A stretch of DNA of 64,000 nucleotides from Hypericum androsaemum (Eukaryota; Streptophyta; Magnoliopsida; Malpighiales; Hypericaceae): the NCBI GenBank assembly GCA_963995505.1, contig OZ023180.1:16444689-16508688 (forward strand), given 5' to 3'. Under the pieces are notes generated by a model that was given only the letters and a program-made list of their open reading frames with translations, searched no databases and was not told the origin of the DNA. The position numbers and the translations under genes are program-made. Below, piece by piece: positions 38,101 through 50,869 of this stretch; position 1 is the stretch's first letter, and every line of letters begins with the position of its first letter.

Positions 38101-41100
38101 GCCATAAAACAAGTTTATTCTAGTAATCCCATTTTCTATCCCATATTACGTTCCAAATATACAAAAAGCTTGTCAAAATGAGGAGGGGTAAACATGACAG
38201 TTACAAAGTCTGTATATTGACTAGTCAATGTCTTGTAAGCTACTGTGATCTGTAATTTAACTGGTTTGGTGTTATTTGAAATTGATTTGAAATTCTTTTG
38301 AAAAATTTTGCAGTTTAATTTTCGAGGAATCATTTCCACATGCTTTGAACCCCATTTGAGTATATATGTTGAGATGGAGCAGAAGACGCTAATGGAGAAT
38401 CTGGAAAAGCTTATTCAGGTAGATAAATGTTGTTTGTCTGGCTTTTCTTTAGGTCCTCTATATTAGTGGTTCTCATTATCCAACTTCCTCGTAGGAAGAA
38501 TCATGGGATATTGAGGAAGGAAGTCAAAGCAATGTTTTATCCAGTAGCATGCAGGTAATCAACTGTCCATCAGGCTATGCATCTAAAATTAGGAAAGATA
38601 CTGCAGGAAATGAAAATTGCTATATGCTTCATGCATGTCGACCAAGTTTATAAGTCAGAAGTTGAGCATTCTAGTGAATGAACTTTGTATCAAGGTTGGC
38701 TGCCCACCTGCAACATTATCTGGCTCTTCTTTTCAGACTTTCCTTGGTTTTGTACAAATCACTTTTTGCTTTTTTGGTTGATATCACATGGTATCTGGAC
38801 ACCCACTGGGCCGACTAATCCAGGTTAGGGCCGGGTAGGACCTTTGAAAGGTGGCAAAGCTCTCCGAACAAGTAATTAATACTATTGTGTCCCCAAGGGC
38901 TCGAACTTTAGACCTCTTGATTAAGCTAGCACAACTCCCTCACCAGTTGATCTAATTGTTTGTTGGTACAAATGACTATTAGTTGTATCCATCTTTGTGA
39001 TGCTTTTCCGTATTCTTTGTAGTTGTTTCTTATCATCAAGAGAATTCTGAAGCGGTGCAGCACATTGTCAAAGAATGAGACGTTGCTTAATTTGTTCAAG
39101 GTACCTATTCTGTCTTGGCCTACAAGCTTTACTGGCTGAGGATGACTACTACCTCTATAATGTTGTACACTTGACACTTAAAAAAGTTACTTTGTTGCGC
39201 AGGAGTCTACATCTGCTTTAACTGTTTCTATCTTATAGAAAGATGTTGAGATTTCTTAAACTCACCTATTGAATCTTAATGGTGCACAATTCGAATGGCC
39301 TTGGAGACCTGTGATTTTGTTGACGCTAAGTTGGTCACAATTAAAAAAATAGTGGATATTTGAGAAGCCATGGAGTGGTATTTTATATATTGTATTCTCA
39401 CTCGGACTCATTAGTTCACAAGATTTCTGCATGGCACACGGGTTTCTTGAGTTTATGGATCCCACATGTGTGGTTTCCTGAAATCCTAAGTGCAGATATG
39501 ATGTGTTGAAACTCGTCAGTGTAGCCCTGCACTGAACTTAATTTTGTTAGATGGGTTGGTTTTTGTGGAATTGCTGAAAGATAAATAGATTTTGTTTTGG
39601 TGGAATGAAAGATAATTAGATTGTATATGCTCTTAAATGATTTAAGATCAACAGTAGCAAGTACCTCATGTGGTAGCCTGGAAGCTGAAGATGGGTTATT
39701 TTTGTTGGGATATAGAGGCTGATATCTCTTTAAGGATTTCAACGAAAACTGAAGGGTTCCCACTTCATTTTGCAATGAAGAATTGGAAATTCGCTCTGTT
39801 CTTTGGTACTTTCTTTTGGGTCCATATTCTCAAAGGCAATATGTTCTCATTAAACTGTATATACCTTCATCCCGTTGCCTATGTTCCACATTTAGCCCTA
39901 GCTTAATTGATCCTTGCAAATGGGGCATTAATGAATTTGGTAGAATATGGTGGACTGTGGTGCCTGCTGTTGGCTGTCAACACTGTTTTTTTTAAAGTAA
40001 ATTTTTGTCGTGACCAGGATTTGAACTCTGATCACTCCCCACCCTCCCCTTATACCATTAGAGAAAGTGCTCTTTGGTGTTGTCAACACTGTTTGTTAGC
40101 GATTTCAGCTGCATGAGATTAAAATGGTTCATCAAGCTGACAAGCTTTCATCTCTTCGTAGTATTGTTATTGAAACCTTGTGCTGGACTTGTGGTCTGTG
40201 GTTGTTTCCCTGATCAGGTATTTGAAAGAGTACTTAAAGCATATGCTGTGAAGCTTAGGGCAAGACTACCGAAAAGTGGTTTGGGAATTGTTGCAGCTGC
40301 AACTGGCATGGATGGACAGATAAAGGTATTAGCTAACTGCTAACTGTGATTTGATTGTGAAAGAAAGGGAAACAAATTCTATTTTGCGGTAATTCCTTAT
40401 CTCTGATGGCTAACATGGTGAGAATCCTGAACAGATGTCTGATAAAGATGAGAGGGTGATTTGTTACATAGTCAACTCAGCAGAATACTGTCGGAAAACG
40501 GTTAGTCATGTTTGTTTGCTTCTTGGTTCCTAATGTTGTGATGCATGAGCATCGGGATAGGGAATTGTCATACTGGAGAAAATCTTTGAATGCAGTAGAG
40601 GCTGGGTATGGGCTTGATACTGGTGGTTTGTGTGCGGTGTTTATTAGGCTTTGGAGAGCGCTCGATTCATGCGATTTGGCTTGTAGCTTTGTTGGTGTGT
40701 CTGGATGATGTCTACTTGTCTTTTCTTTACTCTCTTGGAGTTTGACATTTTCTTGGAGAGGCGAAGGCCTGCTGAAGATGCTTCCTCCATTGTTTGTGTA
40801 AACCCAAGACATCGGCATGAGTTAGAGAGAACTCTTTTTAGCGCTCCTCCAGTAGACTTGGATTGTTATACATCGTCGACAGTTTGCCTTTTTCCTTCTC
40901 TAGGATATTTTTTATGCATCGACAGTAAGGTTCCGGACCTAGATTTTGTGGGGCTTGGTAGAGTAACTTTTGTGGAATAGCTGGAGTTTCTTCCCCCAAA
41001 TGCCCTCATGACCATAAAACTGAAACAGAAAGTGTGATTACACGCTGCTTCTCTTTGGCCACAATGTCTTGCCTGCTGGGTGTTAAGTTTCAGTTTCTAT

Positions 41101-44100
41101 GCATATTTCATATAATCTCTCATGCGATACTGAAGGCCAATTATTATCAGTGACTTTCTTGTATATTTGTTTAAACATAAGAATGTATTTAAATGTTGTT
41201 TTCTGGTTCCGCTTCTTCGCAGTCTGGTGAGCTGGCTGAAAGCGTCTCTAGAATAATTGATCCTCAACTAGCTGCCAGGGTGGATATGGCTGAAGTTGAG
41301 GTACTTCTAAATAAATTGATAATTTGTGTTAGTCAATGCTATATGATTAAATTCACCCTCCAGCATCCGTGCAGGAAGAATTTTCTGGTCTCATCACTGA
41401 AGCGTTAATGACATTGGTGCGTGGCATAGAAACTAAATTTGATGGTGAAATGGTTTCCATGACACGTGTCCCTTGGGAATCACTCGAGAGTGTTGGTGAC
41501 CAATCAGCGTAAGAGGCAGTTGTTTGCACTAGGGAGCCTTCATTAAAAGAAATGGAATACTGACAGGAACCATCTTGCAGATATGTGAATGGCATTAACA
41601 CGATCCTAAAAAATAGCATTCCTGTTCTTGGGAGCCTTCTTCAACCAGTACACTTCCAGTACTTCCTGGACAAGGTAATTAATTACCCGGACCAAGTAAA
41701 CGCTGTTGTACCATGTTAATATTGAAATCTGAAAACAGCAGCTCGTCACTTTTCTTAGCAATTAGTTGGATCATATATGCTATCTTTGTCTTGACATGCT
41801 TTTCTTTATGCAGTTATTTTAGGTTTCAGATTAGAGAAGTTCGGTCTATCTGCATAGTGGTTCATATGTCATATATGCTTATCTTTCTTGCTCCATCGCC
41901 CTCTCTCACTTTTCTTCCATTACTCTTTTGTTCTGAAATTGATCTATTAAAATCATTTTCCTATATTTGTATGCGTAGTCTCTTCACTTTGTTTTTTCCC
42001 TGCAGCTTGCATCATCACTTGGTCCTCGCTTCTATGCAAACATTTTTAAATGCAAGAAGATTTCAGAAACTGGTGCCCAGCAAGTAAGAACATGGACTCA
42101 GCGTTTTATTGCTATTCAGCAATTATTCTTAGGGAAATTTGTTTTGGGCACATTGAAGCACTGTTTCCAGTTGTAGTTTGCATAAATGTCTCACTTGGCT
42201 TTGATTTTCATGAATGTCCTGCAGTTTCATGCTTGCTTATTTACTGAGTGGGGATAATACCATTCTGACTAATGATTTGTGCAAAACTCTAGCTATTCTT
42301 ACTACTGTTTCTCTTCTATTATTTCATCTATTCTTTTCCAAGTCCTATAATTTTGCGACTGATACTTTGCATGAAAATTTGAGATAACCAGGAACTATTT
42401 TGATCCAAAAAGTCCATATCTTGGGATGAGCTGAGCACCAGTTGCTTTTGCTCTCAAACAACATCCTTTTGAGTTTGACATTTGCTTGACATTGGTGCAT
42501 CCATCCAACAGAAATAAAAAAGTTCTCTGAATGTGGCAAAACACTCTGTTATGATTCTAGTGGTGTCAGTCGATCACTTATGTTATGATAATGAACCTGA
42601 TGTTGTTCTTGTAGATGCTATTGGATACTCAAGCTGTGAAGACAATTCTTGTTGAGATTCCATCTCTTGGTCAGCAGGTAGTCTTCCTCTAGAATCCACA
42701 TGGAAGGTCTGGTAGCTCACACATAGAAATTGCCTTCTTAATCTAAATGAACAATCATCAAGATCCTAGGAGTAAGTGAAGCTGCATATTATGACGCTAT
42801 TATGACTCTTCCACATCCAATATCTAGTAGAAGATTTGGTTTCTAATCTGCAGTTATACCTTGTGGGTTTTAAAATTGATGTTAGAAAATATTGTTGTGC
42901 TACTATCTGTGGGGAACATCGCACTGCAAGTAGTGATAACTTCTTTTCGACTGCTTTGTCATGGTCAAGCATCTTTTTGAAGGATTTGAGCTGAGTGATA
43001 TAGAGTTGAAATTTGTCCTTGATGCAAAAAACTATTGCGAATCATGTTAGGAATTTACTCCGATACTAGTACACGAAAGCCTTATTCATTAGCCCGATTT
43101 AGAGTTCTGTTCTTACATCTGATGTGAAGTACATTAAGAAGCTTCTACTCTTAGAAAACTAGTATGCAGAACTGATTTAGTCTGTGTATAGTTGGTACTT
43201 CAGACAGTACAATATTTCTCATTACTCAACCTATTTTCTTGTGTACTTTGTTTCTTCGTGTGAAAGAAGACATCTGGTGCTTCCAGCTATTCCAAGTTTG
43301 TGAGCCGTGAAATGAGTAAAGCAGAAGCTCTTCTAAAGGTTTGTGCTCAAATTGCTGTCAGTGCTTTCCTCCTGCATAGTAGGTTCTTTATTTATTTATT
43401 TTTTAAGGGAATAGTAGGTTCTTTTTCAAAGTCGATATTAAACCATTTGTTCTTTGCATTTAGGCTTCTTATTCAGTAACTTCTTTTAGTGTGTCACTGT
43501 TTTAGAGAATTTCTTCGATAAGAGCTTGTACTTTGGTGCAACAACTCCTTGGTTTTTTTTAATTCTCTTCTTCAATAAGGCTTCTTATTCACATGCTCTT
43601 CTCTCTCATGCTTTGTACCTACTTTTGCAGGTTATACTATCCCCAGTTGATTCAGTGGCAGATACTTACCGGGCATTGCTACCAGAAGGAACGCCTATGG
43701 AGTTTCAGCGTATTCTGGAACTTAAGGTATTGGTCGGAGCTCTTAAAAGTCACGAGAGCTTTTCTTTATTACCTTACTTGTCACAATTTAGCCATGCTTT
43801 GCTCTGCCTTAAGATTGGCAGGGATTCAATTGCTATGGTGAAAGCTTAAAAACATGCATCTTGCAAGCAATAGCCAAGTAGCTTGATGTTGCCTTCTGTT
43901 TCTTTTTTCTTTTTTTTTCTGATCTTGAGATTTCGTTGAACTCCGAACCATAATTAAAAGGAAACTAGGATTCTCGGTTCTTCTGTTTCTGGTTGACATT
44001 CATACCTTTTGTTATAGTAGAATTTGTATGAGAAATTTCATGGACAAACTGGAAGCAAGGTCATATGCGTCAACTAAGATACTCTTGATTTATTGCATTT

Positions 44101-44672
44101 GTTTTACTATTGTTGACAAACTCCAAAATATCGTGCATCTCTTTATCTATTTGCTCTCTCATATGATAAAATTGTTTGCCAATGGCAACCCAGACAGCAA
44201 GGTCTGAAAGTGAGAATTAGTCATGATGGAACCAAGAAACTCTGGCTGCATTGCGTTTCTTGTATTAATCATGAAAAATTATAAATAATGCATCTCTCTC
44301 TGTTTGCTCTCACAAATTAAAAACCGCCGTCCCAGATAGATTTCCTTAATTCTACTTTTCAGTCCTCTTATTTGTGCAATGGTTTTCCAGTGTTTGGAAA
44401 AGGTAGAACAGCAGGCAATCCTCGATGACTTCACCAAAAACGCACCAGCAATTCCACAGCCTGCTGTATCAGCATCTGTTGCTCCAGCAGTTTCAGTGGC
44501 ACCTATAACGACTAGCAGTACAATTGGCTTCCATGCTTCCCGGGAAGACGTGCTTGCAAGAGCGGCAGCACTTGGACGAGGTGCTGCCACGACTGGCTTC
44601 AAGAGGTTCATCGCCCTTACTGAAGCTGCAAAGGAGAAGGATGGACCATTTAGGAAGCTCTTCACTGGTTGA
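32122..44672 (+). CDS. VPS53: vacuolar protein sorting-associated protein 53 (GARP complex)
   Basis: Subunit of the GARP tethering complex (VPS51-54) that captures endosome-derived vesicles at the trans-Golgi network; Arabidopsis HIT1. Exons: 32122-32170, 32643-32737, 33636-33692, 33858-34008, 34145-34215, 35165-35289, 35517-35677, 35750-35891, 36633-36696, 37115-37297, 37377-37418, 38314-38418, 38495-38554, 39023-39100, 40218-40325, 40435-40500, 41223-41300, 41375-41508, 41581-41674, 42006-42083, 42615-42677, 43270-43338, 43631-43726, 44391-44672. All phases agree and give 816 residues, the family's usual size. The start MDKSSALEYINQMFP is characteristic. The N-terminal half is the Vps53 coiled-coil region (AVNQLCSHFEAYRDIPKI); the C terminus ends RGAATTGFKRF...KLFTG. 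No stop or frameshift. A (CT)n run follows the first donor at 32171. Confidence 0.96.
38005..38051. repeat. 47-bp foldback in VPS53 intron 11
   Basis: CATTTGGTGGAT...CTACAAG and its inverse are separated by a single base; 22 of 23 stem positions pair. It lies in the intron between exons ending 37418 and starting 38314. Confidence 0.8.
38764..38965 (-). mobile_element. tRNA-derived SINE in VPS53 intron 13
   Basis: On the minus strand the insertion starts with an A-box-like TAGATCAACTGG, followed about 30 bases later by a B-box GTTCGAGCC, and ends in A-rich sequence at 38764. It is flanked by gtacaaatcact (38752-38763) and gtacaaatgact (38966-38977), an 11/12 target-site duplication. This arrangement is typical of SINEs. 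Confidence 0.75.
39989..40080 (-). mobile_element. short SINE in VPS53 intron 14
   Basis: A perfect 14-bp duplication, tgtcaacactgttt, flanks the insertion (39975-39988 and 40081-40094). On the minus strand it carries a B-box-like GTTCAAATCC and ends in an A-run, as expected for a tRNA-derived SINE copied by LINE machinery. At 92 bp it is short. Confidence 0.8.
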
Positions 44673-46384
44673 ATCATCTTCGACAGCCTCGAGTCAACCC
44701 ACGAGTTGTGTGCTTCTAGAATTGCCTGCTGGCTTGAGCAGAAGCAGATGGAGCAAGTACGTCAAGGCGGAACAGCTGATCTGATTCAAGTTGCCCAGGA
44801 AAATGAAGCTGGAAGAGATGCTCTCTCACCATATCAAAGGGTTCCCCATATGGTATTCTTACCTTGTAAACGTGCAAAGTTTCTCATTCGTGACTGACTT
44901 CCTACCGCTTCTTATTGGCATCGAGGTAACAAGGACGTTTCTGCACTAGAAAAACCGAAGCATTATTTTATCCGGGCAAGTCATTATTTCTGCGCTACAC
45001 CAATTACGCCCAGCGCTCGGGGGACGCCTATTTTTGAGGAAGATAATATATAATTTGGGTTGAACAAAATCGGGTGTGGATTCGGTGCGGACACAAATAG
45101 AGAAATCCTGTACCGTACGGGAACTAATCTTGTCCATTGATCTTGATGATTAGACGCTCGTTAGAGATTTGAATTAATAAGGATATTTTCGTATTTTACC
45201 CCCCTCTCCTCTCTTTCCACCCCCACTTTCTCTCTTCCTAACCTCCCCCTTTTCTGCGACCGAAAGAAAAACCATCTCTCTCTCCTCCGGCGAAATCACC
45301 GGAATGAGACGACGTCATCATCGTCGTCGACGGTGGAAGCTCCGGCAGCGTCTTCTTCTTTCTTTTCCTTCTCACGATTTTCCCCCCGGCATCGTCGATC
45401 TCCCAACTGGAAACTTATAGCAGTAGAGAAGCCGAGATGGCAACGGCGGACGGAGTGGAGACGGGGGCGGCGCCGTTCTAAAGCTCGCGAGGATCTTCCC
45501 TATTCCGCCGTGAACTCCTCCAACCCCCGGCCCTAAACTCCTCCGGATCAGAGGCACCACCACACAACCGACCTTAACCCTAACACGACCTCCACCAAAC
45601 AGCCGCGTCATCTGCCATGCTTCCGCCGTGAGAGGCCCTACCTGGAATCCAAGCTTTTGGGGGTTTATAAGGCTTGTAGCGGGTTTGTTATCCCATCCCG
45701 CTCGCGTTCCAGGTACATGCTAGATCTGATTCTCGCATTTTTTTTTTAACTTTTGGGGTTTATATTGGGAATTCGAGAGTTGTTGATTTGTGTTTTATGG
45801 CTGGTGGGTGGGGCAGCCACCGGAGAAGAAGGTGTCGTCGCCGACGAAGGAGGGCTCGACCGAAGTGGAGAGTTATAAGAGTTAGCCGGCGATTCTCCGA
45901 GGCTTGAACGTGGTGGTGCTCATTAGCTGGTGTCTGTTTTGAAGCTTCTGCTTAAGAGTTATAAATCTGCCTTCTAAACCCAGTGGTCAACTGAGTTTCT
46001 TGATTGTTCTGATCATTTCAACATAATGTTTACGACCAACCTCTAACGCTATCTCAGTGCTAGTTCTTCTGAGAGACGTTGCTGCTAAGCGAGTTTTGAG
46101 AGATCTTACTAATGTACTTAGATCTTCAAAACATCGCACTTGATCGCCAGGAAGACTTGTTTTCTTTTGATCTGTTTGTTCGAATGTTGGTAATTGTCCA
46201 CATGGTGTCTGTTAGCTTGGTTTTTTTTTTATTTTTAATTGGTAGGAATTTTGATTTGCTTATTGTTGCTTTGTATTAAGCTTTATTTTGTAATGTTGCA
46301 GGTTTTTGACTTGGCTATTGTTTGTTTCCACGATTTTCAATGATTTTGGCCGGTACACATTTTGTTGAATTTCTAAATAAAGTT
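44673..46384. other. 3' UTR of VPS53 and intergenic DNA
   Basis: From about 45190 to 45900 the sequence looks like the 5' part of a gene: a CT-rich leader, then GC-rich sequence with short open frames (for example 45333-45536), then AT-rich DNA. I could not match it to a family, and no splice model gives a long protein. It may be a gene fragment or an untranslated first exon. Confidence 0.35.
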
Positions 46385-46985
46385 GAATAATATCCGGTTA
46401 TTACAAAATGACATTCCTGCTTATGTCAAAAATGTATGTCCGATTTACAATAAAATGGCATACTCCGTTACGATAAAATGACACGTTCGGTCATATCAAA
46501 TGGCAACGTCTGGTTATGTCAAATGGTATTCCCAGTTATGATGAAATGACATACCCAGTTATAAACTAATGGTATACCCGACTATGACTAGTGGCATGAT
46601 TGATTATGTTTAAATGTCATGCCCGGTTAATATATAATAAAATTTATAATTAATAAAGTAATTAGTTAATTAAATATCATGCCCGTTACGTAAAATAACA
46701 TGTTCGGTTACGATCAAATGGCATACCCGATTACGATAAAATAGCATGTCCGATAATGATTAAATGACAAACTCGATTACAATAAAATGACATACTCGAT
46801 TACGATAAAATGACATGTCTGTTTACAATAAAATGACATGTCTGGTTACGATAAAATGACATGCCCTCTCACAATAAAATGACACACCCAGTTAGATAAA
46901 ATAACATGTCCGATTATGACTAAATGACATGTTCGATTACGATAAAATGGCATGTCCGATTACGATAAAATAAAATATCCAATTA
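46385..46985. repeat. 23-bp minisatellite, about 24 degenerate units
   Basis: Units resemble gataaaatgacatgtccggttac. They vary by substitution and small indels and are interrupted near 46627-46676 by an AT-rich block (attaataaagtaattagtta...). A very similar block recurs just after the array at about 46983-47030, suggesting a higher-order period near 356 bp. Confidence 0.8.
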
Positions 46986-47668
46986 ATATTAAATAATATT
47001 AATAATAACAAAGTAATTATTTAATTAAATAATACCCTAATTCGATTAACTAATTTGATAATATTTAAAATATTAATTAAAAAAATCAAAATTCACAAAT
47101 TTGGGGCCTTCACACGCGCCCGCACAAGGCTCTCCCACGCGCCATTTGACTTATTCCCAGCCACATGCGCCTTTTGACGTTTTTACCCCTGCTTGTTGAT
47201 TTAATTACAAAATCGCCATCAATTGCCCCTTCAGTTCGCTCCGTCCGGAAAGAACCATCCTGTGTGGAATCCAGTCCCAACAAAATCACCATTTGCAAAA
47301 ACAAAACTATTAATTTCAAGATATTCAAGATTATATTTGATGAAGAAACAAAAGAGTTGGTTAATCAGGTGGAGGTGAAAATTTTGGACGGAGAAAATTT
47401 GTTTCTCCGGACCAGCTGCTATACCTAGATATTCAATTCTATTCACCGCCGAAATTACAAATTGGCATATTTTGATTGAAGGATGAGAATTTTAACCAAC
47501 ATTACAAATTTGATCCTAAGTGAGGTTATTGCCACCAGGCTGCTCCTCTTTAGCTATATGCTACTTATTATATCTTTGATTTGGTTCGATTATGTTTCTA
47601 TTCCTTTTGTTAGTAGATGTGATACTTTTCGGGAAAATTAACTGTATGGTATAATAAGTCATACTTAT
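46986..47668. other. intergenic
   Basis: AT-rich DNA with a short GC-rich island (about 47105-47170). Sequence around 47479-47530 resembles 51855-51900, so both belong to a local dispersed repeat. No gene was seen. Confidence 0.4.
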
Positions 47669-48300
47669 TTTTTTTTTGGAAAGGTAATTTTATTACTCTT
47701 GGGACTATGAAGAAATAAATTACATCCCAAAAAGGTGAACTCAAAGCACCTGATCGGCCAAGGCCAAACCTGAACCCAAAAAACCTCCTAATGAAGACAG
47801 CAAAATTACAAGGAGTAACAATGCAGTAACAACAGCCAATGTTGAAACACAGCATAAGCAGGCCGAAAAGGCTCCTTAACTGACAGCTACTTATACAGCC
47901 AAATTGACCGCACCTAATGCAACTCCAGAAATTGAGAAGTGAGGAGCATTAAGGTGGAGACGTACCCGAGCAAGGAAGGAAGCCGGCAAGAAGAGCCTCA
48001 GCACCGCCAATCGAGCATCCCCAGTCACCCCCCATTCCGAAGTGATGAAAGCGCCATTACCATATCCTGAAATTGAAACCCTGCGGCTAAACCGGACCAA
48101 AAAGACCACTCCGAGAAATATCTCATTATAGCAAGAAGAACACTGTCAATACAAGGGCTTCGATGTTCGAAAATGCATTTGTTCCTTGCATTCCAAATAT
48201 ACCAACAACATGCAGCAAAGATAGAGTACCAAAGCTTTCTCAAAACCACCCCATTGACTAAACCCAGCCACTCCTCCAAAATGTGGAGTGTAGACTTTCC
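47669..48300 (-). mobile_element. 5'-truncated LINE with 15-bp target-site duplication
   Basis: A 632-bp insertion is flanked by perfect copies of ataagtcatacttat (47654-47668 and 48301-48315). The plus strand begins with a T-run, that is, the poly(A) tail of a minus-strand LINE. Its minus-strand frame contains the post-RT segment WYIWNARNKCIFEHR typical of plant LINEs, followed by degraded 3' sequence. Confidence 0.9.
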
Positions 48301-48315
48301 ATAAGTCATACTTAT

Positions 48316-49690
48316 GGAGGATAATTTGTAATTTTTTTCGTAGACCTTGTCTACTTCTTGAGCAATCGAGTGGGCTTTTTCCGAAGTAGGTTGTCTAGAA
48401 GTTTTTTATTAAATAGAATTGTTTTAGTGTATATTGGACGAAACAACAACAATTACAATGGTAGATATTAATTAGCATACTTCACTTGCAAGACCAAACT
48501 ACTAGATTGAGAAGTTGATCGTCTTTCACTTGTAATTTTTCTTTCCGGGCTAATTTATTTTCAATTATGTGTGAATCTATGCATTTCTGATTTTTAGTTC
48601 GGGTTTTGTCATGCATTCTATTTTGGTTTCTTTTATGTTAGTTTTACCCAATTTTTTTTGTTGGAAAAACTTGAATGAAAGTTCAATGCAAAGTTTATAG
48701 TGGAAGGTCCAAGTGGAAAGCCCAAAGTGAAAATGGAAAGTGCATTGCCACATTGAAAACAACAAGGAAGATTTTCTTGTTTATAACGAGATTTTTCTTA
48801 TTGACTAGGAAATGAGTTGACCACTTGGAAAGCCGACTCGGACAGCTGCACCACCCGAGCACGCGCACGTGCGTGTGCGCATGGCGCATTGGACGTAGGT
48901 CGCAATGGGCGCTTTGTGGCGAGGAGCTGAGGGGCCTTTAATTTTGGCAAATTCCGGACGGGTCCAAAACATCCCAGAAACTTTCAGACGGTCGAAGGGA
49001 TCCAGAACGCCTACCGAAGAGGCACGATCTGGCTGGCAAAGGGGCCTGAATGGGCAACCTGACTGCCATCCGAACAGACGCAATTCTTCGGGCTGCCTGC
49101 CTCCCTCCCATCCAGCAGCCTATAAATAAGTCTCTCCCCCTCATTTGCATCTCACCCCACAACTTATTGCATAAGCATTCGTTAGCAATAGTTGTTCTTC
49201 TCTCCCTCTCTCAAGAAAGTTCCGAATATCGGACGGTTCGCCTGAAGCTTCGAGGGTCGTTGTGCTACGAACTCGAAGTCCGAAAGTCGTTGTATCTTGG
49301 GGACGATTGCCGCAGCCTGTAAGCACTGAATATGGGGAAATCTCGTCTTACGAAAAAAGAGTCAAACTCTTGCCTCGACTAAACCAGATCCTAATCAAAT
49401 ATATCACCTCCGACAAACAATATTTTATTGTTCATCCCATATCTCTCTAGCTTGTACTGATTAAGGATCGATATTTGAAATTCAGACCCTTCATACCTTG
49501 CATAATGAGCTTATTTTTGTTAAATAAAATTTGGTTTTACTATCGTCGTTCTCTTTTTTATATAAGTAAAAATTATATTGCTCATTTGAATCAAATACAA
49601 ATGTACTATAACACCAAAATTAATTAAGTACAAAATTATTTTCGGGCATAAAGCAGAGTTCCTCTTGGCCACTGTCTTACTATGGAGTAG
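48316..49690. other. intergenic with LTR-like segment
   Basis: From about 48659 (TGTTGGAAAAACTTGAATG) to about 49500 the sequence resembles a Copia-type LTR: a TG start, a GC-rich middle, a TATA box (TATAAATA, 49121-49128) followed by a C/T-rich leader. No matching second LTR, clear CA end or target duplication was found, so it could be a solo LTR or a promoter remnant. Confidence 0.35.
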
Positions 49691-50038
49691 TGGGCTATCC
49701 AGAAACTTCTATACTGTAACAATTTGGAAAGGTCCCTGCGCCAGGCCAGACTGAATGGAGATTTACTTGCAATTCTCCTTGAGCATGAACTCTCGAAGTA
49801 CGAAGGCCTGAGACCTGGTTTGGAGGTGTTGATAGATGGGGTGGAACGAGGTCAGGTTATCCTGGCCCGCATAAAGAAGGTCAAGAGTCGCATCCGACTG
49901 CTCCAGCTGGAGGAGGATATGCCAATGGACAAGGCCCTCAAGTTGGACGGGCGGCATGAAGAACTGCGAGAGCTCAGACAATTAATGGATCGTGTAAGGA
50001 AAATTGAGTGGGTGACACTCGTGAGCTCAGAGCAATGA
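49691..50038 (+). pseudogene. unassigned open frame, gene or transposon fragment
   Basis: The frame is open for 115 codons between TAG at 49688 and TGA at 50036. The protein is charged, helical and heptad-like (LERSLRQARLNGDLLAILLE, then RHEELRELRQLMDRVRKI), consistent with a coiled coil. There is no ATG in the first part, so it would need an upstream exon preceded by an AG acceptor such as the one near 49702. Base composition is more GC-rich than the neighbours. I do not recognise the family and found no adjoining exon. Confidence 0.35.
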
Positions 50039-50869
50039 GAACAATATGGCCGACTATTTTAGCCATAACATGAAAAAAGGTATAATTCTCATACTTTTAA
50101 AAAATGTGGTCTGGTCGGCAGTCTGACTGATCGGACCGCGAATCGGAGTGAAGAGCGTACCGAATTTAGGTATAAACTCGCCAACTTTGTGAACCGCCTG
50201 AAATTTGATCGGACCGGCAATTCACACAAAAATTTGACCCAAATTTTTTTGATTCGTTTAGTTGGACAAAAAAAATTGAATCTAGCTGAATTTTTCGCCC
50301 AAGCGGACCAGAGAGAGAAAGTTAGAAATATGACTTTTCAGTTTTTCTCCTTCGAAGAAATTAAAACCCTTGACTTTTCTCCCTTCGAAGAAACCCGATT
50401 TTTCCGACGCCGGCCTCCGACGTCTAAGCTCTTACCTTCGATAGGTATCTCTCTTTGTGTTTTTGTCTGCAATTATTTTTCCCCAAACTTCAAAAAATTA
50501 AAAACTATAATCGTGATTTTTCCAAATCTTTGTCAATGATCTAATTGAGAGTCTTGAGTACGTGACAATCTGACATCGACGCATACTCTAACTCGGGCCT
50601 CCGACACCGAGCTCAGGTATCTCTTTCTCTCCCCATTTCTGTTCTGTCTGCATTCCGATGCGCGACGATTGAGTCCAACAGCTAGGAAGAGAGGTCTCGC
50701 CATGAGGGTGGGAAGGATTCATAGGCCAAAGCTGAGAACCCGTAGCGGGACAACAACAGACGGTTTATAGATGACTAACCTTCTTGTTTGCATTCTCTAA
50801 AATGTGTCATGTTGAAGAAATGGATTTTGAGAACAAGTTTGTATCAAGTACACCTAGATAACTCTAATT

